Part shown: piece by piece, positions 17,876 to 26,022 of the stretch
Numbering within the stretch: the stretch's first letter is position 1
Layout: each line of letters starts with the position of its first letter
From: Bog-473 sp963744935
GTDB taxonomy: Bacteria; Actinomycetota; Acidimicrobiia; Acidimicrobiales; RAAP-2
Direction of reading: 5' to 3'
DNA length: 64,000 bases
Assembly (NCBI GenBank): GCA_963744935.1
Contig: CAVUVM010000004.1
Coordinates: 682,001 to 746,000 of the forward strand
Notes under the pieces: generated by a model
What the model was told of the DNA's origin: nothing
Databases searched by the model: none
Seen by the model: only the letters and a program-made list of their open reading frames with translations
Position numbers and translations under genes: made by a program

Positions 17876-18727
17876 CTAACGCGCCCGAGGCTCGCGGTGG
17901 GCCAGCACCGCGTTGACGTCGTCCGGCACCTCGAGCCCGAGCTCGTTCTGGAGGTTGCGCAGACCCTGTTGCATGAGCTGGGTGATGCGAGACCGGCCGA
18001 CACCGAGCACGTCTGCGATCTCGCCCTTGGTCATTCCCTCGAGGAAGTGCAACACCAGGACCTGGCGCTGACGCTCGGTGAGCCGGCGCAGCGCTGCTTT
18101 TACCATGTCGATGGTCTCTGCCATCTCTGCGCGCTCGACGGGTGAGGGCGCTGGTGACGCCGCACCGAGTACGCGACCCTCGGTTGCCTCACTCCCCGTC
18201 ACCAAGGGAGCCAGGTGAGTCAGGACCGTCGCCTCGTCATGGAGCTTGATCGCCTCGTCCACGCTGACGCCGAGCTCGTCGGCCATCTCCTTGATCGTCG
18301 GCGACCGGTGCAACCGAGCCGTGACGTCGTCACGCGTGACGTTGTAGATCTGCACCCGGGCCCGCAGCCGTTTGGGGAGAAAGTCCTCCCGGCGGAGTTC
18401 GTCGAGAATCGCTCCTTGGATCCGCCTCGTCGCGTATGTCGCGAACTTGAATCCTTCAGACGCATCCCAGCGCTCGACCGCATCGATGAGACCGAAGCAG
18501 CCGAACGAGTAGAGCTCCTCGAGTGATTCCATTGATCGCGATCGCTGGGCGAATCGGCGAGCCACGATGGTGACCAACGGCGCGTAGTAGGTCACCAAGC
18601 GATTTCGAAGTTCGATTGATCGGTCCTCCCAGTACTCCCCCCAGAGTGTCTCCGGCATTGTCTCGTGCTCAATCGTCTGCACGCTGGATTCCCCCCGCTT
18701 GGAATCCATCGGCCCCATGAGCGTCAT
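17876..18727 (-). CDS. fliA: RNA polymerase sigma factor of the FliA/WhiG (sigma-28) type
   Basis: 283 residues with sigma-70 family regions 2, 3 and 4 and no region 1.1. Region 2 contains SFGCFGLIDAVERWDASEGF and KFATYATRRIQGAILDELR, which is the sigma-28 version of the core-binding and -10 recognition helices. Region 4 is a helix-turn-helix (MTKGEIADVLGVGRSRITQL). ATG codons at 18727, 18718 and 18709 are possible starts; a GGGGGG tract precedes the first. It is divergent from flagellin with 235 bases between them. It should direct RNA polymerase to flagellar promoters such as the six two-box elements in this window. No anti-sigma FlgM gene is visible here. Confidence 0.9.
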   Translation of the reverse strand: MTLMGPMDSKRGESSVQTIEHETMPETLWGEYWEDRSIELRNRLVTYYAPLVTIVARRFAQRSRSMESLEELYSFGCFGLIDAVERWDASEGFKFATYATRRIQGAILDELRREDFLPKRLRARVQIYNVTRDDVTARLHRSPTIKEMADELGVSVDEAIKLHDEATVLTHLAPLVTGSEATEGRVLGAASPAPSPVERAEMAETIDMVKAALRRLTERQRQVLVLHFLEGMTKGEIADVLGVGRSRITQLMQQGLRNLQNELGLEVPDDVNAVLAHREPRAR

Positions 18728-18869
18728 GCAAAATCCCCCCCATCGCGCGTCATTGCAGTGCTAATGAAAGCTCTCCCCCAGGTGCGATATCGGGCGCTCG
18801 CCAGGAAACTGAAGGCAACACTGTGACAAGCGGCCGACAATCTCGTTGACCTGACATAGGTACCCATCT

Positions 18870-18897
18870 GAATTCGAGCGGGTCTCGGGACGTAGTC
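18870..18897 (+). promoter_or_regulatory. candidate flagellar-type promoter of flagellin
   Basis: TGAATTCG (T at 18869), 14-base spacer ending GGGA, then CGTAGTC at 18891-18897. The layout matches the copies before flgB, flbD, flhA and flgN. Transcription should start near 18903, giving a leader of about 60 bases. Confidence 0.65.
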
Positions 18898-18900
18898 GAT

Positions 18901-18955
18901 GGTGGAGCACGGAGGCTCCGCCTCCCCGAAAGGGAGGGACAACGTCACAGGAGGA
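18901..18955 (+). promoter_or_regulatory. structured flagellin mRNA leader with competing hairpins and GGA motifs
   Basis: The leader holds six GGA triplets. CCTCCC at 18921-18926 can pair upstream with GGAGG (18911-18915, five-base loop) or downstream with GGGAGG (18932-18937, five-base loop CGAAA), and CCTCC could also pair with the Shine-Dalgarno AGGAGG (18949-18954). The pairings exclude each other. GGA motifs in loops and over the ribosome site are the known kind of CsrA target, and fliW and csrA lie at the end of this locus. Confidence 0.5.
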
Positions 18956-18962
18956 CACTCAC

Positions 18963-19799
18963 ATGTCAGGGCTTTACATCAACGACAACTCGACGGCAGT
19001 CGAGGCGTACAACAACCTGGATGCGACCAGCGACATGCTGTCGTCGGCCGTCAACAAGCTCTCGTCTGGATTGAACATCCAGACGGCAGCCGACGACCCG
19101 GCCGGCTACCTGGTGGGCCAGTACCTGCAGGAGGAGTCGAACGGCTACGGACAGGCGATCAGCAACGCCCAGGATGCCGTGTCGGTGCTCCAAACCGCGC
19201 AGGGCGCGCTCAACCAGGAGGCCTCGGTGCTCCAGACCATGAACACGCTGGCCAACCAAGCTGCGAACGGCGGCGTCCAGGACGCGTCAACGAGTGCGGC
19301 GGTCCAGGCCGAGTTCTCCTCGCTGCAGTCCGAGCTGGACCAGATCGCCAGCAGCACCACTTACGGCACGACGCCGCTTCTCGGTGGGACCTACGCGGGC
19401 GAGACGTTCCAGGTGGGTCCGTACAACAGCGCCAGCGACCAAGTGGTGGTCACCATCGCCGCCGCCACGTCGACGGCACTCGGTGTCAACGCCGCGGCGG
19501 TCAATGTCGGGACCACGGCCTCTGCGGAGACAGCCATGGACGCCGTCCAGGCCGCCATCGCGACGGTCGCCAGCCAGGCAGCCAACGTGGGCGCCACCCA
19601 GAACCAGATTCAGGCTCTGGCCTCGAACCTGACCACGGCGCAGCAGAACATCGAATCTGCGCACGCCAACCTGGTCGACGTCAACGTGGCTTCTGAAACG
19701 GCAACGTTCACGTCGGACCAGATCCTGGAGCAATCGGGCGTGGCCGTCCTGGCCCAGGCCGAGCAGCTGCCGAGCCTGGCGCTCAAGCTCCTGCAGTAA
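18963..19799 (+). CDS. fliC: flagellin
   Basis: 278 residues, a short flagellin. The N-terminal D0/D1 helices are present (AVNKLSSGLNIQTAADDPAG, the flagellin signature, then AISNAQDAVSVLQTAQGALN). The C-terminal D0 helix ends in ILEQSGVAVLAQAEQLPSLA, the canonical export and polymerisation helix. The central variable part is only about 100 residues and rich in Ala, Thr and Val. AGGAGG lies eight bases before the ATG. The leader is strongly structured, and a long hairpin follows the stop codon. This is the filament subunit, exported by the FlhA/FlhB apparatus and probably capped by the neighbouring FliD. Confidence 0.96.
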   Translation: MSGLYINDNSTAVEAYNNLDATSDMLSSAVNKLSSGLNIQTAADDPAGYLVGQYLQEESNGYGQAISNAQDAVSVLQTAQGALNQEASVLQTMNTLANQAANGGVQDASTSAAVQAEFSSLQSELDQIASSTTYGTTPLLGGTYAGETFQVGPYNSASDQVVVTIAAATSTALGVNAAAVNVGTTASAETAMDAVQAAIATVASQAANVGATQNQIQALASNLTTAQQNIESAHANLVDVNVASETATFTSDQILEQSGVAVLAQAEQLPSLALKLLQ

Positions 19800-19865
19800 T
19801 GCAGTAACCCGCGAGCCTGATCCCCGGGGTGGGGGCGCCGGTGGACGGGGTCGCGAGGGACACAC

Positions 19866-19908
19866 GGGGCGGGCACCACGAGCCGACTCGGCTCAGGGTG
19901 CCCGCCCC
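19866..19908 (+). terminator. long stem-loop between flagellin and fliD
   Basis: GGGGCGGGCACC at 19866-19877 pairs perfectly with GGTGCCCGCCCC at 19897-19908. Inside, after a 2x2 mismatch, GAGCCG (19880-19885) pairs with CGGCTC (19889-19894) around the triloop ACT. No T-run follows, so it may be a weak terminator, an attenuator or an mRNA 3' stabiliser that keeps flagellin mRNA more abundant than fliD mRNA. Confidence 0.6.
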
Positions 19909-19986
19909 CCGTCCCCGCCGTGACAGACGGACCACACCGCGGCAGAACGGGCGCAACACGACACGACGAGAGGAAGGGAGACGACG

Positions 19987-22524
19987 ATGGTCAACGGCCC
20001 TGTCAGTTTCTCCGGCCTGGTCTCCGGCTTGAACACCCAATCGATCATCAACGCCGAGATGGCCGTGTACGAACAGCCGCTCACCAGCCTCCAGAACGAG
20101 CAGTCGGCCATCAACGCGAAGATCTCGGCCTACCAGACCATCAACTCGCAGCTCCTGGCTCTTCAGCAGGCGTCCGACGCGCTGGCCGACCCCACCAGCT
20201 ACGAGCAAGCCTTCTCGACCAGCTCCTCGAATGCATCAGCGGCGACGGCGACCGTCACGTCGGGGACCCAGAGCGGGAGTCTCACGTTCGCCGTCGACCA
20301 ACTGGCCAGCGGGTCGACCCAGATCACCGACGGGACGGTCGCCTCCCCCAACGACGTGGTGGCGTCGGGCAACCTGCTGGTCGGCTCGGGGGGCTCGGGG
20401 CTCGGCATCGCCTCCTTCGGTGCGGCGTCGGGCCTGGCGGCCGGTGCGCACACCATCACCGTGACGCAATCGTCGTCGGGCGCCGCGCTCGCAGGGACGT
20501 CGCCGCTGGCGTCCACCACGACCATCGACGGCTCGAACGACCAGCTCTCGGTCGTGGTCGACGGCACCGCCCAGACCCTCACCCTGGCCTCGGGCACCTA
20601 CGACGCCCAGCAGCTGGCCCAAGCGGTGACCCAGGCGTCCGGCGGCACGTTGAACGCCACGGTGACGACGTCGGGCCTCCTCTCCGTGGCCACCACCCAG
20701 CAGGGCTCGACGGCATCGCTCCAAGTCACCGGAGGTTCGGCCGCCGCCACGCTCGGCCTGGCCGCGGGTCCGGCCGTCACCGGCAGCGACGGCGTGATCG
20801 ACCTCGACGGCACCTCGACCACCGTGAACGACATTGCCGGCTCGGGCACTACCGCGGTCACGCTGAGCTCGGGTACCGGGGGCACGCTGCAGGTACTGCT
20901 CGAGGGCGGGCTCAGCGCCGGGTCGATCACCGCCCAGAACGTCTCGGTGGGGAACGGATCACTCAGCGCAGTCGTCGACGCCATCAACGCGTCCGGCGTC
21001 GGCGTGACGGCGAACACGCTTCAAGTGGGCGCCAACCAGTACGCCCTCGAGCTGACCTCCAACGGCACAGGCACCGCGGCCGCGACGACGATCGATGCGG
21101 GGGCGTTCGCCACATCGAGTCTCGGCGCGCTGAGCACGACGACCGCCAGCCAGAACGCCATCATCTCCATCGGGGGCGCCGGCGGCTACCAGGTGGTCTC
21201 GTCGTCCAATCAGGTGACGGGACTGCTCCCCGGCGTGACCGTCAATCTCGCGCAGGCCAGCCCATCCCCCGTCACCATCACCGTCTCACCCGACGGCACA
21301 CAGCTGGCCACGACGGTGCAGACGCTGGTGACCGCGGCGAACCAGGTCCTCTCGACCATCTCTACGGACACCGCCTACAACACGTCCACCAACACGGCCG
21401 CCACGCTCAACGGTGCCACGTCCCTCACCAGCCTCGCCCAACAGATCCTCGCCACGGTGGGCACCGCCGTGGGCAGCTCGGCGGCGGGCTCGGACGGAAC
21501 GGCTGGAGAGTCGGCCGGCCTGGCCATCACCTCGCAAGGGACGATCACGTTCAACCAGGCCGCGTTCGAGACGGCGTACGCCAAGAACCCCGCGGCCGTC
21601 CAGGCCATGTTCACCGAGGGCGGCACCTTCACGCCGGCGTCGCCGTCCCTCGCCGGGGCCGCCACTGTGGCCGGAGCGACCGACGACACATCTCCCGGGT
21701 CGTACGCGGTCGCCGTGTCCCAGTCCGCCGCCCAGGGCGTCGACACCGGTTCGACCACCTGGTCGGCGCCGACGTCCACGCTCTCGGCGGCCGAGACCTA
21801 CACCGTCACCAGCGGGTCGGCGACAGCGAACTACGCGGCCGCGGCCGGTGAGAGCATCACCGACGTCATCAGCGGCCTGAACTCCGCGCTGGCCAACGCC
21901 GGCATCGGGACCTCGGCCGCTCTCGTCGGCTCCGCCGGGGCGTACCAGGTTCAGCTGGCCACAGCCGCCTACGGCTCGGCTGCCACTTTCTCCGTGTCGG
22001 CGTCGGGCGCCGACCAGCTGGGCCTGACGAGCGCGGGGTCCACCTTCAGCGGGGTCGACGTCGCCGGCACCATCGACGGCGTGGCCGCGACCGGTGTCGG
22101 GCAGGAACTGAGCCTCTTGTCCACGGGTGACCCCGCCGACGGTCTCGTCGTCGACGTCACCGCCACCGGCATCACGACGCCGACGGCACTCGGCACCATC
22201 AATTACGCCCCGGGATTCGCGCAGGGACTCGCGCATATGGCCAAGACGTCGTCGCTGGCCCCGAGCGGCCTCGTCCCCGAGACCATCGCCGGCCTGCAGG
22301 GCACGCTGAGCGAGGTCAGCAGCGAGATCACGATGCAACAGCAGCTGGTGGCCACCCAACAGGCGGCGCTCACCCAGGAATTCACGAACCTCGAGGCAAC
22401 CCTGGCCCACCTCCAAGCCACGAGCTCGTTCCTCTCCGCGCAGGCCGGCACCTCGTCGTCGTCTGGGTCCAGCAACTTGAGCTCTTCGAACACGTCGTCG
22501 AGCTCCGGTTCGAGTTCGAGCTGA
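19987..22524 (+). CDS. fliD: flagellar filament cap protein FliD
   Basis: 845 residues, longer than many FliD proteins. The N-terminus (VSFSGLVSGLNTQSIINAEM) is the FliD D0 signature, followed by a coiled region (PLTSLQNEQSAINAKISAYQ). The middle contains hook-IN type motifs (ITAQNVSVGNGSLSAVVDAI near residue 310, and a second-half equivalent around GESITDVISGLNSALANAGI). The C-terminal helix (SEITMQQQLVATQQAALTQE, then FTNLEATLAHLQATSSFLSA) is the second D0 helix. It ends in a Ser/Gly-rich tail. FliD caps the filament and folds incoming flagellin. fliS follows after four bases. No flagellar-type promoter lies directly upstream, so it probably depends on read-through from flagellin. Confidence 0.93.
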   Translation: MVNGPVSFSGLVSGLNTQSIINAEMAVYEQPLTSLQNEQSAINAKISAYQTINSQLLALQQASDALADPTSYEQAFSTSSSNASAATATVTSGTQSGSLTFAVDQLASGSTQITDGTVASPNDVVASGNLLVGSGGSGLGIASFGAASGLAAGAHTITVTQSSSGAALAGTSPLASTTTIDGSNDQLSVVVDGTAQTLTLASGTYDAQQLAQAVTQASGGTLNATVTTSGLLSVATTQQGSTASLQVTGGSAAATLGLAAGPAVTGSDGVIDLDGTSTTVNDIAGSGTTAVTLSSGTGGTLQVLLEGGLSAGSITAQNVSVGNGSLSAVVDAINASGVGVTANTLQVGANQYALELTSNGTGTAAATTIDAGAFATSSLGALSTTTASQNAIISIGGAGGYQVVSSSNQVTGLLPGVTVNLAQASPSPVTITVSPDGTQLATTVQTLVTAANQVLSTISTDTAYNTSTNTAATLNGATSLTSLAQQILATVGTAVGSSAAGSDGTAGESAGLAITSQGTITFNQAAFETAYAKNPAAVQAMFTEGGTFTPASPSLAGAATVAGATDDTSPGSYAVAVSQSAAQGVDTGSTTWSAPTSTLSAAETYTVTSGSATANYAAAAGESITDVISGLNSALANAGIGTSAALVGSAGAYQVQLATAAYGSAATFSVSASGADQLGLTSAGSTFSGVDVAGTIDGVAATGVGQELSLLSTGDPADGLVVDVTATGITTPTALGTINYAPGFAQGLAHMAKTSSLAPSGLVPETIAGLQGTLSEVSSEITMQQQLVATQQAALTQEFTNLEATLAHLQATSSFLSAQAGTSSSSGSSNLSSSNTSSSSGSSSS

Positions 22525-22528
22525 CGCC

Positions 22529-22933
22529 GTGAGCACCACCCAGGATGCCGCGCTGCGCTACCAGAGCCAGGCCGTCCAGACCGCGCCCGGACCCCAGCTG
22601 CTCGTCATGCTCTTCGACCGGATGGCTGCCGACATCGAGATCGCCGAGCGTGCCCTCGGCGACGGCGACCTCCTGGCCACGAACGAGCGACTCCAGCACG
22701 CCCAACAGATCGTCCGCGTCCTGCGCCACAGCCTGCAGCCTGACGGGTTCGAAGGAGGGCGAACGCTCCTTGGTCTCTACGAGCTCTTGCTCACCGAGCT
22801 GATCGACGCCAACCTCACCAAGGACCTCTCGAAAATCGAACGCTGTGGGCAGATCGTGGCCCCGCTGCGCGAGGCCTGGCGGCGAGCGGTTGCCGAGCCG
22901 GAGGCTTTCGATGGCCGACGCCACCTGGGCTGA
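22529..22933 (+). CDS. fliS: flagellin export chaperone FliS
   Basis: 134 residues from a GTG start four bases after fliD. The four-helix FliS pattern is clear: ALRYQSQAVQTAPGPQLLVM at the N-terminus, LFDRMAADIEIAERAL, and the DLSKIERCGQIVAPLREAWR segment at the C-terminus. FliS binds the C-terminal D0 helix of flagellin in the cytoplasm and prevents premature polymerisation before export. Its end overlaps the next small gene by 23 bases, showing translational coupling. Confidence 0.9.
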   Translation: MSTTQDAALRYQSQAVQTAPGPQLLVMLFDRMAADIEIAERALGDGDLLATNERLQHAQQIVRVLRHSLQPDGFEGGRTLLGLYELLLTELIDANLTKDLSKIERCGQIVAPLREAWRRAVAEPEAFDGRRHLG

Positions 22934-23189
22934 CTACCTCGAGGCCGCCTCGGCGCACCTGCGGGCGGCGCGGCGCGCCGTCGAGCATGGTCACGCGTCT
23001 CCCGAGCCGCCGGGGCATCCGGTGGGACCGCTGCCCGACGAAATGGCGCCGCAGGCGCACCGCCTGGCCCTGGCCTACGACCAGTTGGCGCTCGAAGTGG
23101 CCACGCGCATGGCGGACATGACGTGCCACCTCCCGCCACCACGGGCGGAGCCGCCGTCTTTCCCCCACTACGTCGACCAAAGGGCGTGA
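22911..23189 (+). CDS. small helical protein in the fliT position
   Basis: 92 residues starting inside the end of fliS. It is alpha-helical in its first half (WADYLEAASAHLRAARRAVE) and second half (APQAHRLALAYDQLALEVAT), with a proline-rich hinge and tail. I cannot assign a family, but the size, helical content and position after fliS are those of FliT-type export chaperones. It is the last gene before the flgB promoter. Confidence 0.6.
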   Translation: MADATWADYLEAASAHLRAARRAVEHGHASPEPPGHPVGPLPDEMAPQAHRLALAYDQLALEVATRMADMTCHLPPPRAEPPSFPHYVDQRA

Positions 23190-23206
23190 ACGCCGAGACC
23201 CCCTGA

Positions 23207-23234
23207 ACTTTTCGCCCCGGGGGTCCGTAGAAGA
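23207..23234 (+). promoter_or_regulatory. candidate flagellar-type promoter of the flgB operon
   Basis: TGAACTTT (23206-23213), 14-base spacer from 23214, CGTAGAA at 23228-23234. Transcription should start close to 23240, where a small hairpin (CGAGCA at 23240-23245 with TGCTCG at 23251-23256) would form the mRNA 5' end. Confidence 0.65.
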
Positions 23235-23308
23235 CGACGAGCACGGACTGCTCGGTGTGCGGCCAGGACGGCCGGCCAACTCTGCTCGCATTGAGGAGTC
23301 CGAAGAGA

Positions 23309-23647
23309 GTGACCGACGCCGCCGAATCGATCGGGATCCTGCAGTTCGCGCTGGACTCCGTGGTCGACCAGCAACAGGCCATCGCCAACAACATCGCCAA
23401 CGAGAACACACCGAACTTCCAGGCCGACCAGGTGACGTTCCAGTCGTCACTGGCTCAGGCCCTGTCCGACGGCGGAGTGGCGAGCGCTCAGAGCGCTCCA
23501 GAGGGCCTCCCGTCCGGATCGAACGGGAACAACGTCTCGCTCCCGACAGAGATGACCCTCATGCAGGAGAACGACCTGGAGAACCAGACCGTCGTCAACG
23601 CAATCGACGGACAGTTCGCCGTGCTCTCGGACGCAATCACCGGCTAG
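23309..23647 (+). CDS. flgB: flagellar basal-body rod protein FlgB
   Basis: 112 residues from the GTG at 23309, chosen because GAGGAG lies upstream and the product then starts with the family sequence. SIGILQFALDSVVDQQQAIA and NNIANENTPNFQADQVTFQS form the conserved N-terminal rod-protein helix with the ANNIAN motif. The C-terminal helix (EMTLMQENDLENQTVVNAID) completes the coiled D0 core. FlgB is the proximal rod subunit joining the MS ring. First gene of the long basal-body operon that continues with flgC after eight bases. Confidence 0.93.
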   Translation: MTDAAESIGILQFALDSVVDQQQAIANNIANENTPNFQADQVTFQSSLAQALSDGGVASAQSAPEGLPSGSNGNNVSLPTEMTLMQENDLENQTVVNAIDGQFAVLSDAITG

Positions 23648-23655
23648 GAGGTCCT

Positions 23656-24054
23656 ATGTGGGAAGCGATTGACATCGCGGGGTCGGGCGCCGCGGTCGAC
23701 CAGACCTGGATCGACACCATCGGCGGCAACGTGGCCAACATGGAGGACGGGGTCACGCCTGGTCAGCCCGTCTACCAGGCGCAGTACGTCGACGCCGGCG
23801 CCGCCGTCGAACCGGACGGGAGCGGTGACGGCGTACGGGTCGAATCCATCGACCTCGGATCGGCGCGGGGGCAGGAGGAGTACGACCCGGGCAACCCTGT
23901 GGCCAACGCCAGCGGCGAGGTCGAATACCCGGTGGTGGACCTGGGCGAAGAGATGACCGACCTCATCCAGTCCCAGACCTCGTACCAGGCCAACTCCGCC
24001 GTGTTGTCACACGCCACCGACGCCTACCAGTCCATCCTGAGCATCAAGGCCTGA
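23656..24054 (+). CDS. flgC: flagellar basal-body rod protein FlgC
   Basis: 132 residues from ATG 23656, with a strong AGGAGG site. The N-terminal helix (AAVDQTWIDTIGGNVANMED) is a divergent form of the rod-protein ANNIAN motif. The middle keeps YQAQYVDAG and EYDPGNPVANASGEVEYP, typical of FlgC, and the C-terminal helix is EEMTDLIQSQTSYQANSAVL. It is the second proximal rod subunit. The stop is followed directly by fliE. Confidence 0.92.
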   Translation: MWEAIDIAGSGAAVDQTWIDTIGGNVANMEDGVTPGQPVYQAQYVDAGAAVEPDGSGDGVRVESIDLGSARGQEEYDPGNPVANASGEVEYPVVDLGEEMTDLIQSQTSYQANSAVLSHATDAYQSILSIKA

Positions 24055-24055
24055 C

Positions 24056-24388
24056 GTGATCCCAGCCATACCTGCCATCCCGAGCGTCGGCTCGGCCGTG
24101 GGCGCGGGTGCCACGCAGGCTGCGCCATCCGCTGCCGCGGCGGGGACGACGACTTCGTCGGGTACAACGCCCACGTCTTTCTCCGACGTCCTGGGAAACG
24201 CCATCGACTCGCTCGACGCGTCGCAGCAGTCCGCCAGCAACCTGTCGCTCCAGGCCGCCGCAGGCGACGCGAACATCGCGGACGTCACTGTCGCCTCCAC
24301 CGAAGCCGACCTCGAGACGCAGCTCGTCACCTCGGTGCGTGACAAGGCGGTAGACGCCTTCAACACCATCATGGACATGCAGGCCTAG
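24056..24388 (+). CDS. fliE: flagellar hook-basal body protein FliE
   Basis: 110 residues from a GTG start one base after flgC. The first 45 residues are low-complexity Ala/Thr/Ser. The remainder is the FliE core: SFSDVLGNAIDSLDASQQSA and the C-terminal VTSVRDKAVDAFNTIMDMQA helix. FliE links the FliF MS ring with the rod and is one of the first exported proteins. It lies in the conserved flgB-flgC-fliE-fliF order. Confidence 0.9.
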   Translation: MIPAIPAIPSVGSAVGAGATQAAPSAAAAGTTTSSGTTPTSFSDVLGNAIDSLDASQQSASNLSLQAAAGDANIADVTVASTEADLETQLVTSVRDKAVDAFNTIMDMQA

Positions 24389-24390
24389 CC

Positions 24391-26022
24391 ATGGCGATGT
24401 TGCCGTTCTCCCGAGACACGTTCAGCTCGGCACGAGGCCGGGCCGGCGCCGTCCTGGCGGACTTCACCCTGGGACAGAAGGCAATGGTCGCCCTCGCCGT
24501 CGTCGTGGCTGTCGTCGGCGGCGTGATCTTCATGCGAGCCGAGTCCCGGCCGAGCTACCAGCCGCTCTTCACCAACCTGCAGACCGCCGACGCCGGCGCC
24601 ATCACGCAGCAGCTCACCAGTTCGAAGATCCCTTACCAGCTCGCCAACGGGGGAACAACCGTGTTGGTACCGGCGGCCGACGTCGACCAGGAGCGGATCG
24701 CCCTCGCCGAGCAAGGCCTTCCGCAGTCGGGCAACGTGGGCTTCTCGAACCTGGAGAAGAGCGGCATCACCACCTCGGACTTCGTGCAACAGGTGGAGTA
24801 CCAGCAGGCCCTCGAAGGCCAGCTCGAACAGACCATCGAGTCCATCCAGGGCGTGCAGTCGGCACAGGTGAACCTGGTCGTGCCCCAGCAGAGCGACTTC
24901 GCCATCGGCACCTCGCAACCAACAACCGCGTCCATCCTGGTCGACCTCACCCCCGGCACGGTCCTCTCCTCGGGGCAGGTACAGGCCATCGTCCACCTGG
25001 CTGCCTCCTCGACTCCGGGACTCTCGGCCTCCGATGTCACCGTCGTCGACAACCACGGAGACGTCCTGACGGCACAGGGCGACGCCGACGGGACGTCGGG
25101 CGCTTCGGACGCCCAGCAGACCGACGCCTACGACAACAACGTCGCCACCTCGTTGACGTCGCTCCTGAGCCGCGTCGTCGGAACCGGCAACGCCGCCGTG
25201 CAGGTCAACGCGGTGCTCGACTTCGACCAGACACAGACCACGACAAACGGGATCCAGACCAACGCTGCGGGTCAGCCCGTCACGGCCACCACCGGTCAGA
25301 CCACGTCCAACAACAGTTACACGGGTAGCGGCACGCCTCCGTCGGGTGTACTCGGTTCGAGCGAACCGACCGGCACCTCGGGCGGCAACGGCACCTACAC
25401 GAGCACCAGCTCGCAGCTCACCAACGCGGTGGGTCAGGTGACCCAGACCGTGAAGCAGGCACCGGGACAGGTCCAAAAGACCTCGGTCGCCGTCCTTCTC
25501 AACTCGTCGGCTGCGCACAAGGTGAACGACGCAACGATCCGCTCCCTCGTCGTGGCCGCCGCCGGGCTCAACCTCACCGGGGGCGACCAGCTGGTCGTGT
25601 CCTCCCTCCCGTTCGCCGCGAGCAACAAGCAGGCGTCCGTGGCAGCGGTCGGGACCGGGCACTCCCAGCTCGTCGATCGAGCCGCCGAGGTGGCCGGCCT
25701 GCTCCTGCTCATCGCGGCCATGGTCGCGACCACGTTGTGGGCGTCGCGGCGTCGCCGGCCCCTCTATCAGGAGATCCCACTCGGCGAGCTCCCCAGCGCT
25801 TCCGCCTTGCCACTCGAGTTCGGCGTAGAGGAAGAGCGCGATCCGACCGGAGAGCTCCCCGTGGTCGGACAGGCGGCCGCGCTCTCGTTCGGGCCCGAAG
25901 CGGTGCTGGCGCAGGTGAACGACTTCGTGACCGACCGGCCAGCCGAGGCCGCCGCGCTGCTGCGCTTGTGGGCGAACGACCGCGCCGACGCGCCGGCCCC
26001 ACCCAAGGCGCTGCCGGTATGA
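24391..26022 (+). CDS. fliF: flagellar MS-ring protein FliF
   Basis: 543 residues. A first membrane segment lies at about residues 30-48 (KAMVALAVVVAVVGGVIFM), followed by the YscJ/FliF ring-building domain (SYQPLFTNLQTADAGAITQQ, then PQSGNVGFSNLEKSGITTSD). A low-complexity Thr/Ser/Gly linker near 290-330 precedes the second ring domain, then a second membrane segment at about 434-452. The cytoplasmic tail (NDFVTDRPAEAAALLRLWAN) is the FliG-binding helix. FliF forms the membrane ring on which rod, switch and export gate assemble. The stop overlaps the fliG start (ATGA). Confidence 0.95.
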   Translation: MAMLPFSRDTFSSARGRAGAVLADFTLGQKAMVALAVVVAVVGGVIFMRAESRPSYQPLFTNLQTADAGAITQQLTSSKIPYQLANGGTTVLVPAADVDQERIALAEQGLPQSGNVGFSNLEKSGITTSDFVQQVEYQQALEGQLEQTIESIQGVQSAQVNLVVPQQSDFAIGTSQPTTASILVDLTPGTVLSSGQVQAIVHLAASSTPGLSASDVTVVDNHGDVLTAQGDADGTSGASDAQQTDAYDNNVATSLTSLLSRVVGTGNAAVQVNAVLDFDQTQTTTNGIQTNAAGQPVTATTGQTTSNNSYTGSGTPPSGVLGSSEPTGTSGGNGTYTSTSSQLTNAVGQVTQTVKQAPGQVQKTSVAVLLNSSAAHKVNDATIRSLVVAAAGLNLTGGDQLVVSSLPFAASNKQASVAAVGTGHSQLVDRAAEVAGLLLLIAAMVATTLWASRRRRPLYQEIPLGELPSASALPLEFGVEEERDPTGELPVVGQAAALSFGPEAVLAQVNDFVTDRPAEAAALLRLWANDRADAPAPPKALPV

